Assembly: GCF_026626665.1 (NCBI RefSeq)
Contig: NZ_JAPNKE010000002.1
Location: 4,937,168-5,001,167, forward strand
Reading direction: 5' to 3'
From: Nannocystis pusilla
Lineage (GTDB): Bacteria; Myxococcota_A; Polyangia; Nannocystales; Nannocystaceae
Length of the DNA stretch: 64,000 nt
Position numbers and translations under genes: made by a program
Notes under the pieces: generated by a model
Seen by the model: only the letters and a program-made list of their open reading frames with translations
Databases searched by the model: none
What the model was told of the DNA's origin: nothing
Part shown: one piece after another, positions 35,210 to 44,017 of the stretch
How positions within the stretch are numbered: the stretch's first letter is position 1
How the letters are laid out: each line of letters opens with the position of its first letter

Positions 35210-35821
35210 TCACGTGCTGCGCTGCGGCGGCCCGGCCATGCCCAGCGCCAGCCAGGCGGTCTGGGGCAGCTGGCGCAGCAATTCGAGGTCGTCGTGGACG
35301 CGGGCCTGGGTCAGCGCCCCGGTCACGAACGCGAACAGGCTCTTGGCGGCCGCCACCGGGTCGCCCGGGGGCAGCGCGCCCTCGGCCTGGGCGTCGCGCA
35401 GCGCCGTCTCGAGGTAGCGGCGCAGCGCCAGGCTCAGCTCCTGCGCCTTGGCGGCCACCGCGGTCGGCTTCTGCACGCACTCGCTGCCGACGGCGTGGTG
35501 GAAGCAGCCCAGCACCCGCCCGTACTGCTCGCGGACCTCGCCCTGGCGCTCGCTGATGTGGGCGAAGTACCGCTGCAGCCGCTGCAAGGGCGGGCGCGAG
35601 GCCGAGAAGATCTCGTCGAGCACGGGCCGGCGGGTGCCCCAGTGCGTGTCGAGGGCCGTCACCACCAGATCGTCCTTGCTGGCGAAGAAGTGGTAGAAGC
35701 TGCCCTTGCGCACCTGGGCGCGCTCGCAGATGGCGTCGACGCTGACCGCCCCGTAGCTGGAGGTCCAGATCAGGTCGATGGCCGCCTGGACCAGACGGTC
35801 GCGTGCGTCGCCTCGGCTCAC
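35210..35821 (-). CDS. TetR-family transcriptional repressor
   Basis: A typical TetR protein of about 203 residues. N-terminal helix-turn-helix: GDARDRLVQAAIDLIWTSSY, VSVDAICERAQVRKGSFYHF, FASKDDLV. The ligand domain follows (FAHISERQGEVREQYGRVLG, CFHHAVGSECVQ; YLETALRDAQAEGALPPGDP). This C-terminal pattern resembles TetR_C_16/AcrR-like regulators that induce efflux on binding a drug. The GTG at 35821 is preferred because it sits just before the conserved helix; a TTG at 35857 is an alternative. The gene is followed after 104 bp by the RND-MFP pair on the same strand, with the operator in between. Confidence 0.88.
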   Translation of the reverse strand: MSRGDARDRLVQAAIDLIWTSSYGAVSVDAICERAQVRKGSFYHFFASKDDLVVTALDTHWGTRRPVLDEIFSASRPPLQRLQRYFAHISERQGEVREQYGRVLGCFHHAVGSECVQKPTAVAAKAQELSLALRRYLETALRDAQAEGALPPGDPVAAAKSLFAFVTGALTQARVHDDLELLRQLPQTAWLALGMAGPPQRST

Positions 35822-35857
35822 GGGCTCGTTTCTACTTGACCGATCGTCTCGGCGCAA

Positions 35858-36230
35858 CAGCGCGCTTCACGCAACAAGACCCGCCCGCTGCATGCTGGGA
35901 GGTCTGCTCGCGAACCCGCACCGCTCCGCCGCGCATCCACACAGCGACCCGGACGGCGTCCGCTCGCGACGGGTCTGCTGCAGCGACGAATCGCTGGCGC
36001 GCACCGACGCGTCCCGCCCGGCATCCCCGTCGCGGCGGCTCTACTTCATCGACGAAACATCGCCGCCGCGCACCGACGTCCCCCTCGCCGCCTCGCTTCG
36101 TCATCAGCGAGCTCGACAGCGTCCCGCTCGCTGCGAGCCGTCCTCGCTCGCGAACCCGCGAGCGCGCGTCGCAGTGTCCCGCTCGCTGCATCGCCTGGAC
36201 TGTTTCGCGCGAGCTCGCCGGCCGCGCTCG
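35858..36230. other. Intergenic region upstream of GH44 gene
   Basis: There are about 370 bp between the divergent TetR and GH44 genes. TTGACCGATCGTC lies close to the TetR start and could be part of its promoter. The rest is G/C-rich with CTCGCGAACCCGC occurring twice (about 35909 and 36149). No gene is supported; long frames through here lack motifs. Confidence 0.4.
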
Positions 36231-36251
36231 CCGACATGTCCCTCAGGACAG
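36231..36251. repeat. Dispersed palindrome upstream of GH44
   Basis: CGACATGTCC-CTCA-GGACAGC: TGTCC/GGACA arms, family member, about 35 bp upstream of the GH44 start. Confidence 0.7.
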
Positions 36252-36286
36252 CATCACCCTCCCCGCGCTCGGCTACCCTGGCGGCC

Positions 36287-38103
36287 ATGCAACTTCGTTT
36301 AAAATGGCCGCCCCGCTCGCCCTCCTCCTCGCTGCTTGCCCCGACAGCGGCGAGACCACCACCGCCTCGACGCAGGCCACTGGCGACCCGACCGAGGGCA
36401 CCGGCGCCGGCCCTGGCGGCGATCCGACCGGAGCGGGCCCGACCGGCAGCGCGACCGACGGCCCGACCGGTGCCGGCCCTGGCGGCGACCCGACCACTGT
36501 CGATCCGACCGACGGCCCGACCACCAGCGATCCGACCACCGACGGCCCCGACCCCGGCCCGATCGTCGAGCCCGGCGATCCCGGCAGCGGCGACGTCACC
36601 TTTACGATCCGCGCCGACACCGATCGTCACCCGATCTCGCCGTGGATCTACGGCACCAATCAATACGACGACCTCGCCACCACCAACCGCGGCCTCGGCC
36701 TCGTGCGGCAGGGCGGCAATCGCATGACCGCGTACAACTGGGAGAACAACGCCAGCAACGCCGGCGCCGATTATCAGCACCAGAACGACGACTACCTCGC
36801 CTCGCAGCTCGGCGTCGACGGCGACATCCCCGGCGAGGTCGTGCGGGCCGCCACCGCCGAGGCCCTCGACGCCGGCGCCGACATGCTGGTCACCGTCCCG
36901 ATCTGCGGCTACGTCGCGGCCGACAAGGACGGCGGCGGCGACGTCAACCAGACCCCCATTACCTCGAGACGCGCTTCCACCCGACCGTCGCCCGCAAGGA
37001 CGGCCCGTTCGACGGCGACCCCGATCCGAACGACGACGCCGTCTACCAGGACGAGTTCGTCGCCTGGCTGCAATCCAATCCCCGACGCCTTCTACCCCGA
37101 GCGCGCCCGCGTCCTGTTCTCGCTCGACAACGAGCCCGACCTCTGGTCGCACACGCACGAGCGGATCCACCCCGACCCGGTCGGCTACGCCGAGCTCGTC
37201 GACAAGAACGCCGAGTTCGCCGCCGCGATCAAGGACGTCGCCGCCAACGCGATCGTCGCCGGCTTCGTCTCCTACGGCTACGGCGGCTACACCACCCTGC
37301 AGGACGCGCCCGACGCCCAGGGTGAATTCATCTCTTATTATTTGCAGGCGATGGCCGAGGCCGAGGCGCAGGAGGGCCATCGCATCGTCGACGTCCTCGA
37401 TCTTCACTGGTACACCGAGGTCTACGCCAACGGCCAGCGGATCACCGGCGACGACAACTCGCCCGAGTCGGTCGAGGCTCGGGTGCAGGCCCCGCGCTCG
37501 CTGTGGGACGACTCTTTTCACGAGGACAGCTGGATCGCCAACGACGTCCTCCAGGGCCCCGTGCGCCTGATCCCCTGGCTCAAGGAGCGCATCGACGCGC
37601 ACTACCCCGGCACCGGCCTCGGCTTCACGGAGTACAACTACGGCGGCGGCGGCCACATCTCCGGCGCGATCGCCCAGGCCGACGTCCTCGGCATCTTCGG
37701 CCGCGAGGGCGTGACCATGGCGGCCTACTGGGCCCTGACCGATCAGACCTCCATGATCTGGGCCGCCTTCCGCGCCTTTACCAGCTACGACGGCCAGGGC
37801 AGCAAGTTCGGCGACACCTCGATCAGCGCAGTGACCTCCGACGTCGCCGCCACCAGCGTCTACGCCAGCACCGACGTCGCCGACCCGGCGCGCACGGTGA
37901 TCGTCGCCATCAACAAGACCGCCGGCCCGCTGACCGCCGCGGTCACCCTCGCCGCCTACGCCGACTATCCGAGCGTCGCAGTGTGGCAACTGACCGGCCC
38001 CCAGCCCGAGCTGACCGCCGGGCCAGCCGTTTCGCCGACCGCCACCAACGCGTTCCTCTACGAGATGCCGGCCTACAGCGTCAGCGTGCTCGTGCCGCAG
38101 TGA
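36287..38103 (+). CDS. Glycoside hydrolase family 44 lipoprotein (endoglucanase/xyloglucanase-like), frameshifts
   Basis: GH44 enzymes cleave beta-1,4-glucans such as cellulose or xyloglucan. Signal: MAAPLALLLAACPDSGETTT (lipobox LAAC), perhaps preceded by MQLR in another frame joined at TTTAAAA. A Gly/Pro/Thr linker follows (PTGAGPGGDPTTVDPTDGPT). Catalytic domain: IRADTDRHPISPWIYGTNQY, LGLVRQGGNRMTAYNWENNA and SNAGADYQHQNDDYL are classic GH44. The acid/base Glu is in LFSLDNEPDLWSHTHERIHP and the nucleophile Glu in GLGFTEYNYGGGGHISGAIA. Two breaks between about 36955 and 37080 are bridged by YLETRFHPTVARKDGPFDGD in another frame. The C-terminal beta domain is complete. Together with GH45 and GH31 it suggests polysaccharide feeding. 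Confidence 0.85.
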
Positions 38104-38188
38104 GCGCCCGGCCGAATCGTGCTCCTCACGGAGCACGTGGCTCCGCCACGAGGTCCGGTTGGCGTGCCGGCATTCGCGTACGATGCTT

Positions 38189-39287
38189 CTAATCGTTCGC
38201 GGCAGCGAGCGCCGCGGCGAGGTCCTGGTCCTGGGGACCGAGCACGCGCACCAGTCGTCCCGCGGCGTCGAGCACCGCGACCGCGGGGATCTCCCGCACG
38301 CCGAAGGCACGAAAGACCGCCCCCGAGGTATCGAGCGCGAGCGGGAGGCGGGTCCCGGTGGTCGTCCTGTACTCGTTCAACTCGTGCTCCGACGTCCACA
38401 GATTGCTGGAGACTCCCAGCCAATGAACATCGCTCTTCGCCGCGAGAGACTCGACCTGCTCACGCACGCGGCGGCAGGCGGTGGCGGTGACGGGCCGGCT
38501 TTCGGCGAGATACGACTCGCACCACGGCGCGAAGAACACCAGGGCGCTCGGCTTGCCCACGCCGCCCAGGGACACGGTCTCGCCGCCGGTCGTGAGCGAG
38601 AGATCGCGGACGAGGTCCCCGGGCGCGAGCGGGCGCGCCTCCGGACGCGTCGCGGCGAGGCTCGCGGCGGGGGCCTGACCGTCGTCGGCGAGCGCCGCGC
38701 GCAGCGCCTCGTCCAGGCGCGCGTCGGCGAGGTGACCGACGTGGGCGATGCGTCCGTCGCGGCCGATCAGCACGTGCTGCGGCGTCACGCGCAGGTTGAA
38801 CGCCTCGGCGAGCCTGCCGTCGTCGATGACGATCGGCATCTGCAAGCCGAGCTCCTGACGAAAGGCGCGTACGGACGCCTCGTCGTCGGTGAAGCCGGTG
38901 TTGACCGCGATGACCTCGATCCGGTCCGCCATCTTCGCGTGGATCTCCGCGAAGCCCGGCATCTGCGCGCGACAGGGCACGCACCAGGTCGCCCAGAACT
39001 TGAGGTAGACGGGCTTCCTCCCGACGAGCCGCGCCAGGTCGATCGCCTGGCCGTCGATCGTCGTGAGCGTGATCGCCGGCGCGGGTCGGCCGATCAGCCC
39101 GGCGCCTGCGGCCACCGCCCGCTGCTCGCCGTCGTCGTCCTGCGCCGTCTCGACTGCCGGCCGAACCTCGGAGAGCGTCCCCGGGGCCGGAGTCCTGAGC
39201 CCGGCAGGCGCCCATGGTGGAGAGCACTGCGAGGCCCAGTGCGCGGATTCGCGCCGCCGATGTTCGTGAATTCATCCGTGCGTTCAT
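38189..39287 (-). CDS. Lipoprotein with two tandem redoxin (TlpA-like) domains, one frameshift
   Basis: Signal peptide IRALGLAVLSTMGACRAQDS (lipobox MGAC) starts at ATG 39287. A one-base shift near 39190 joins to EVRPAVETAQDDDGEQRAVA. Domain 1 (GRPAPAITLTTIDGQAIDLA) has the TlpA active site YLKFWATWCVPCRAQMPGFA. Domain 2 (GDLVRDLSLTTGGETVSLGG) reads LVFFAPWCESYLAESRP, keeping only the first active-site Cys (C-x-x-Y), so it may act as a one-Cys peroxidatic or structural domain. Both have conserved cis-Pro loops (LRVTPQHVLIGRDGRIAHVG; VREIPAVAVLDAAGRLVRVL). It likely provides reducing equivalents at the cell surface. Convergent with GH44. Confidence 0.8.
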
Positions 39288-39482
39288 CGTCGTTTCCCTC
39301 GCTGCCGAGGACAAGCGGGCGCGCGCCCGTGTGACACGGGGCGGCGATTATTTCATGAATCGTAGCTGGTCAAGGCGCGGAAAGCGGCCCAGCTCAGGGC
39401 GCTCGGATCGGCCAGGGCCCCATAAGCGGCCAGGCCCGAGCCAGACTTGCACACTGACGCCGGCGCCCGCCCCGCTCTCGCG
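39288..39482. other. Short gap between redoxin and GH45 genes
   Basis: 195 bp, locally AT-richer around 39350-39365 (GATTATTTCATGAATCGTAG), which may belong to the promoter of the redoxin gene on the minus strand. No gene. Confidence 0.35.
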
Positions 39483-40746
39483 TCACCGCCCGCAGCAGGC
39501 CGTCCAGCAGCACGAGCCGTCGTCTTGTCCGCAGTTTTGCCCGCCGTTCGTCCAGCCGCAGTCGCAGGCGTCCATCTCTTCCTGCGAGCAGCTGCCGCCG
39601 CCCCCCTTGCAGGCCTGGATGTCGTTCAGGGATCCGCGGTCGATCCCGGAGATGGCCACCAATTGCGGCGGGCAGGCCACCTCTTGATAATGCAGGTTCG
39701 GGTTGTCGGCCGCCTCGTACCATTCCACGTACCACTCGCAGCCGGCGGCCAGCTCGGCCAGGCCCGGCTCGTCGAACACCGCGGCGCAGCGGCCGAGCAC
39801 GCACTGCTTGATCTGCTCGTGGTTACCGCCCTGCTGCTGGCAGTACGTCATGAACCCGCCGTAGGTCGCCCCGAGCTCCGATGTATTGACATTCCATTGA
39901 TACGAGCAGGCGTCGAACAGGCCGACCCCGCCGCCGGGCGTCAGGATGTCGAACTGTCCGCCGGCGACGTCGTGGCCGATGTTCGTCGCCTGCACGATCA
40001 TCGTCTTGCTCCCCAGCGCCACCGACCCCGGGTCCTGCGCGTTGTAGTGGCCCGTCCCGTCGAAGTCGAGCTGGTAGCAGCGCCCGCAGATGTCGCCCTG
40101 GGCCGGCACCGCCGCGAAGCCGTAGGCCAGCGAGTCCGACACCGCCCACGGCGCGCCGCTGTAGCAGGTGAATGCGCTGTTCTGCGCCGGCGACTGGCAC
40201 GAGCTCACCACGTCGTACGCCGAGCCCAGGTTGTTGTCGTTCTTGTCGCAGCTCTGCAGCGGCTCGGTCGCCGCATTGACGTTGCCCTGCCAGCCGCAGT
40301 GGGCCTTGCAGCAGTCCCAGTAGCGCGTCGCGTAGCCCTGGCACGCGGTCCCGTCGAGCGGCGGCGGATCGACCGCCCCCGTCGTCGAATCGCTGGTGTT
40401 CGGGTCGGTCGTCGCAGTCGTGCCGGTGGTGTCCGCCTCGGTCGTCGTCCCCGGGTTCGTCGTCCCCGGGTTCGTCGTCTCGGGGTTCGTCGTCCCGGGG
40501 TTCGTCGTCCCGGGGTTCGTCGTCCCCGGGTTCGTCGTCCCCGGGCCCGTCGTTCCGTTGCTCGTCGCGGCGCTGCTCCCCGTCGTCGGCGCCTCCGTGC
40601 CCGCGGTGCTGCCGACGCCGCTGGCCTCGCTCGCGCTGCCGGGGTTGTCGCCTGTCGTCGCCGCAGTGCCGCTGCTCGCCGCCGCCAGGGCACGCGATCA
40701 GCCAGCCCGAGAGCAGCACCCACGCATGGTTCGTCCGGATCGACAC
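39483..40746 (-). CDS. Glycoside hydrolase family 45 endoglucanase lipoprotein, one frameshift
   Basis: GH45 signature TRYWDCCKAHCGW contains the catalytic Asp. Further family blocks are YGFAAVPAQGDICGRCYQLD, MIVQATNIGHDVAGGQFDIL and GGGVGLFDACSYQW. The start GTG at 40746 gives SIRTNHAWVLLSGWLIACPG, a lipoprotein signal, in another frame; a shift near 40692 joins it to a linker rich in TTNPG repeats (about seven copies of NPGTT). The C-terminus after the barrel is Cys-rich (CKGGGGSCSQEEMDACDCGW; CGQDDGSCCWTACCGR), with about ten Cys in 45 residues that are probably disulfide-bonded and perhaps a binding module. Secreted cellulases of this fungal-like family are uncommon in bacteria. Confidence 0.85.
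40440..40560 (-). repeat. Tandem 15-bp coding repeats (NPGTT) in the GH45 linker
   Basis: Repeated GTTCGTCGTCCCCGG / GTTCGTCGTCCCGGG units on the plus strand encode TTNPG on the minus strand; one unit carries an E in place of G. This is a low-complexity linker expansion, prone to copy-number change. Confidence 0.8.
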
Positions 40747-40987
40747 GCGCGTGATTGTCGGCCAAGCCGCCCGCGAAATCACCGTCGGGGACACCCGCTC
40801 CGCAGTTCGGTGAATGCCCCCAGCGCGGCGCCCCCAAGGCGATCCCCCAGCGACGCCGCCGCTCCGTCGCAAGTCCGGCGTCATTCGCCTCCCGGACGCT
40901 GATTCGCCCGCTTTCGGCCGCTCGCGACGCTTGATCGACGTCGCGCCGCGCGTACTTTCGCGCGGCCATGGGCGATACCCTGTCCGC

Positions 40988-41617
40988 GTGAAGATACCTC
41001 CGTGGATGTTTCTCGCCCTCCTCTGTTTGTCTGCGTGCGCCGGTCGGCTCGACCAGTCGGTGCGGACGCGAGCCGCCGCAGATCTCTCATGCAGCGCCGA
41101 TTCGCTGAAGATCGACAGGGTCGAAGATCGCGGCTTCAACGAGGGCCTCTATCGCGCCCAGGGTTGCGAGCGTAGCCAGGACTACAGCGCCAAATGTACG
41201 CTGTTCGGCTGCCGCAGCCATACCCCCGAGGAGATCGCCGCGCGCGAGGCCGAGGAAGAGGCCCGCTACCAGGCTTATCGCCAGCAGCAGGCCGAACGCC
41301 AGGCCGCCGGCGGCGCAAGCTCCGGCAGCGGCAGCAGCAGCGGCGGCGCTCCGACATCGACGTTCGTGTCGACGCGGCTCCACAACGAGTGCCCGCGGAA
41401 AGTGCTGCTGTTCCACGGCCGCCACCCTCGGCACAGCGGCGGGCGCACCGACTCGATCGGCTCCAACACGACGATGAGCGTCCAGGGCAACGAGGGCGAC
41501 ACGCTGTGGATCGTCGACGACAAGGGCGAGGGCGTCAGCAACTTCACGTACAGCAAGTCGGTCTCGCAGGTCTTCATCACCAAGTCGTGCAGCGGCTTCA
41601 GCACCAGCCGGTCCTGA
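40988..41617 (+). CDS. Lipoprotein with Gln/Ala-rich coiled linker
   Basis: About 209 residues. GTG at 40988 gives VKIPPWMFLALLCLSACAGR (lipobox LSAC); ATG 41006 is an alternative. Three disulfide-candidate Cys follow (LSCSADSLK, QGCERSQDYSAKCTLFGC), then an acidic-basic helix EEIAAREAEEEARYQAYRQQ and a Gly/Ser linker. The last ~90 residues form a beta-rich domain (RLHNECPRKVLLFHGRHPRH, DSIGSNTTMSVQGNEGDTLW, IVDDKGEGVSNFTYSKSVSQ) resembling a small beta-sandwich, ending with a Cys. The family is not recognised; a surface role is likely. It ends in TCCTGA, where a palindrome cluster begins. Confidence 0.7.
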   Translation: MKIPPWMFLALLCLSACAGRLDQSVRTRAAADLSCSADSLKIDRVEDRGFNEGLYRAQGCERSQDYSAKCTLFGCRSHTPEEIAAREAEEEARYQAYRQQQAERQAAGGASSGSGSSSGGAPTSTFVSTRLHNECPRKVLLFHGRHPRHSGGRTDSIGSNTTMSVQGNEGDTLWIVDDKGEGVSNFTYSKSVSQVFITKSCSGFSTSRS

Positions 41618-41676
41618 CCGTTCGGACATCTCGGCGCGAGCCTCGCCAGTCACATGACCGTTCGGACATGTCCCGG
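41614..41676. repeat. Palindromic repeat cluster starting at a stop codon
   Basis: TGACCGTTCGGACATC and CACATGACCGTTCGGACATG, then TCCCGG: the cluster begins within the stop codon of the lipoprotein gene. The TGACCGTTCGG beginning is identical to the cluster at 12190. Confidence 0.75.
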
Positions 41677-41776
41677 AGGCGACCTCGAGTCGGCCGGCTC
41701 CCCGGGCTCTCGCTCGGCCGCGCCGGCTCGATGACGCAGGTTGGCAGGCGGCGCCCGGCTTGCTAGCGTGCGGGCG

Positions 41777-42407
41777 ATGTCCACCTCGCCTGGTCGGGTC
41801 CTCGTCGTCGGCGGCACTGGCCGCACGGGTCGTCACGTCGTCTCGCTCCTGCGCCAGGCCGGCGTCCCGCTGCGGCTGCTCGTCCGCGACCGCGCGGGCC
41901 GAGGCCGAGCTCGGCCCCGGCCTCGACCTCGTCGTCGGCGACGCCCTCGACCTCGACCTCGGCCCCGCGTTCGCCGGCGTCGAGCGCGTCGTCAGCACTC
42001 TGGGCAGCCGCGACGTCCACGGCGGCGGCCTGCGCACGGTCGACCTCCCGGCCACCGCCCGTCTGGTGTCCGCCGCGCGCGAGGCCGGCGCCGCCCGCTT
42101 CGTGCTGTGCTCGACGATCGGCGCCGTGCCCACGCCCGGCGTCCCCGCGCACATGCTCGAGTGGTTCGCGCCCAAGGGCGAGGCCGAGGCCGTCCTGCGC
42201 GCCAGCGGCGTCCCCTTCGCCATCCTCCGCCCCGGCGGCCTGCACGACGGCCCCACCGACGATCCGCGCATGATCGACTGCAACCACGTCGCCCGCGCCC
42301 TCGTCGCCGCCCTCACCCGCGACGACGCTCTCGGCGCCACCTTCGAGCTCAGCAACGCCCGCCTGCAGCGGCCCGACGCCGACCCGCTGCTCGGCGTCCG
42401 CGTGTGA
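41777..42407 (+). CDS. Atypical SDR / NAD(P)-binding (NmrA-like) protein, one frameshift
   Basis: The N-terminus SPGRVLVVGGTGRTGRHVVS has the GGTGxxGxxV dinucleotide motif of extended/atypical SDRs. After a shift near 41900 (GCG/GGCC runs) the second frame continues with GPGLDLVVGDALDLDLGPAF, GVERVVSTLGSRDVHGGG, GAARFVLCSTIGAVPTPG, then SGVPFAILRPGGLHDGPTDD and a C-terminal NHVARALVAALTRDDALGAT. It probably binds NADPH; no catalytic Tyr-Lys pair is obvious, so it may be a sensor or a promiscuous reductase. It is 16 bp upstream of the next gene. Confidence 0.75.
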
Positions 42408-42423
42408 GCTCGGCCGGGGCAAA

Positions 42424-43331
42424 GTGACCGGCGTGCGCTCGCAGCTCGTCACGCTCATGGCACCCGAGGACGAAGCCGCCTTCCTGAGCTTCGTGTTCGA
42501 GCGACCGACCGTCTCGCTGATCACCGACGAGCGGAGCCCGACCCCCGAGTTCCCCCACACGCGCGCGGTCGGTGCGATCGACAGCCTGCAATGCATGCTG
42601 TGGGACGCGGCCATCCTCCCGCGACCGCGGGTCGAGCACATCGCTTCCTGCGACGATTACTATCTGCGCTCCGAGGAGTCGCTCATCCAGTTCCTGCGCT
42701 CTCCGGTCAAGAACACCTCGATCGGGGTGGGCCGCATCGCGCTCGCCACGGGCTGGAAAGGGGCGCCGGCGACGAACCCGAAGACCGCGCGCGCGATGAC
42801 CGAATGGTTCAACGCGCTCGGCCGCTGGATCAAGGCGAACTTCGAGAACTCGTTCGTGTACGCGTCGGACTTCAAGCCCGACGTCGGCAGCCGGGAGCGG
42901 ACGGTCTGGGCCGGGCCTCGCGCCATCGCGCTCTCGCGGCAGGGCTGGAGGCTCAAGCACCACGGGCCCCCGAGTACTCCCTGCACTACTTCGCTCCCGC
43001 CGAAGAGGCCGACGTGCTGGCGCGCTACCGGGCCCCGAGGAACCTCCTCTGCGTCGGGCGCGTCGTCGACGTCGGCGCGGTCGAATCGGAGACGCTGCAG
43101 AAGCAAACCTTCCGCGTCGCGCTGGCCCAGGACGCCCCCTTCGCGGAGTTCGAGGGCCCCTTCTCGTGCGCGAGGCCGACGCCGAAGCTCGGCGACGAGA
43201 TGGCCTGCGTGTTCAACGAGAACATCCTCGGCAGGCGCCCCGAGCCCTGGGAGCCGCGCGAGATCAGGAAGCTGACGCCCGCCAACCGGGACCGCGTCCT
43301 CGACGCGCTCCGGAAGACCTGGCGCGTGTGA
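42424..43331 (+). CDS. Hypothetical protein, one frameshift
   Basis: About 302 residues starting at GTG 42424. First part: LMAPEDEAAFLSFVFERPTV, AVGAIDSLQCMLWDAAILPR, LIQFLRSPVKNTSIGVGRIA and WFNALGRWIKANFENSFVYA. After a shift near 42970 (run of C) the second frame continues with SLHYFAPAEEADVLARYRAP, FRVALAQDAPFAEFEGPFSC, GDEMACVFNENILGRRPEPW, ending RVLDALRKTWRV. There is no recognised domain, signal or membrane segment, so it should be a cytoplasmic globular protein. Whether the second segment belongs to this gene rests on frame continuity and codon usage only. It is likely co-transcribed with the NAD(P)-binding protein. Confidence 0.55.
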
Positions 43332-43398
43332 CGACCCAACCTCCGCGGCGCTCGTGCTGTCGGCGTTGAAGTCGTCCTGGTAGGCCGGGTGGCTCGCC

Positions 43399-43468
43399 AG
43401 CATGTCGCCGAGGACATGCTTTAAAGCATGTCTACGAGTACATGCTCTTCGGGACATTGCCCGAAGGC
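43399..43468. repeat. Palindromic repeat cluster
   Basis: AGCATGTCGCCGAGGACATG, CTTTAAAGCATGTCTACGAG, TACATGCTCTTCGGGACATT, GCCCGAAGG: four to five copies or half-copies. GACATGCTTTAAAGCATGTC is itself a 20-nt palindrome (GACATGCTTT/AAAGCATGTC). Confidence 0.85.
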
Positions 43469-43574
43469 CATTCGCCACGCCGCCGCGACTCCGCGGACCG
43501 CCGCGACGTCGCGCCTCGCCCGCAAGCCGGCGCAGGGCCGGCCGCGGGCGCACGAGCGGCGCGGGCTCTACCCG

Positions 43575-43984
43575 CTAGCGCTTGAGCGACGCGTGGTCGC
43601 GACCGGGCAGCGTCGTCGTCGTCGACGGCCCGCCGCCGGCGACCCAGCCGCCGTCGCCGTTGCCGCCGCTCCAGCCGCCGACCTGGTCGAGCAGGCGGGA
43701 GTAGCCGAGGCCTTCCAGCACGGCCGCGGCGCGAGCCGAGCGCCCGCCCGCCTTGCACGACACCAGGATCTCCTGGTCCTTTTAAAGTGGGCCTGGACCT
43801 CGGCCGCGAACTCGGGGTTCGGCACCATCCCGCCGGCCCCCATGTGCATCAGCGGGATGTTGTAGGCGTTCGGCGCGTGGCCGGCCTCGAACTCCGGGAC
43901 GCTGCGGACATCGATATGGACGAGGTCGCCCTCGGACGAGACCTTGGCGATCGCTTCGGGCGTGCTGAGGCGCTGGATCGGCAT
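43575..43984 (-). CDS. Single-domain rhodanese, one frameshift
   Basis: This ~136-residue sulfurtransferase is cytoplasmic (no signal). It has the rhodanese start IQRLSTPEAIAKV, then GDLVHIDVRSVPEFEAGHAP and NAYNIPLMHMG, with the catalytic Cys in the second frame in SCKAGGRSARAAAVLEGLGY followed by LLDQVGGWSGG. The frame shifts at the TTTTAAA tract (about 43775): AHFK then QEILV; HFKKDQEILVSC would be the natural reading. The tail GGGPSTTTTLPGRDHASLKR is unusual for rhodaneses. Stop at 43575. It lies head-to-tail with the downstream lipoprotein gene on the same strand. Confidence 0.82.
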
Positions 43985-44017
43985 GCCCGACCTTCGTAGC
44001 CCGGGCCGGCCCGGGCT

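Noticed and set aside
43399-43468. Palindrome clusters as a CRISPR array
   Set aside because: Copies differ, spacing is irregular, arms are palindromic rather than direct repeats, and no cas genes are near.
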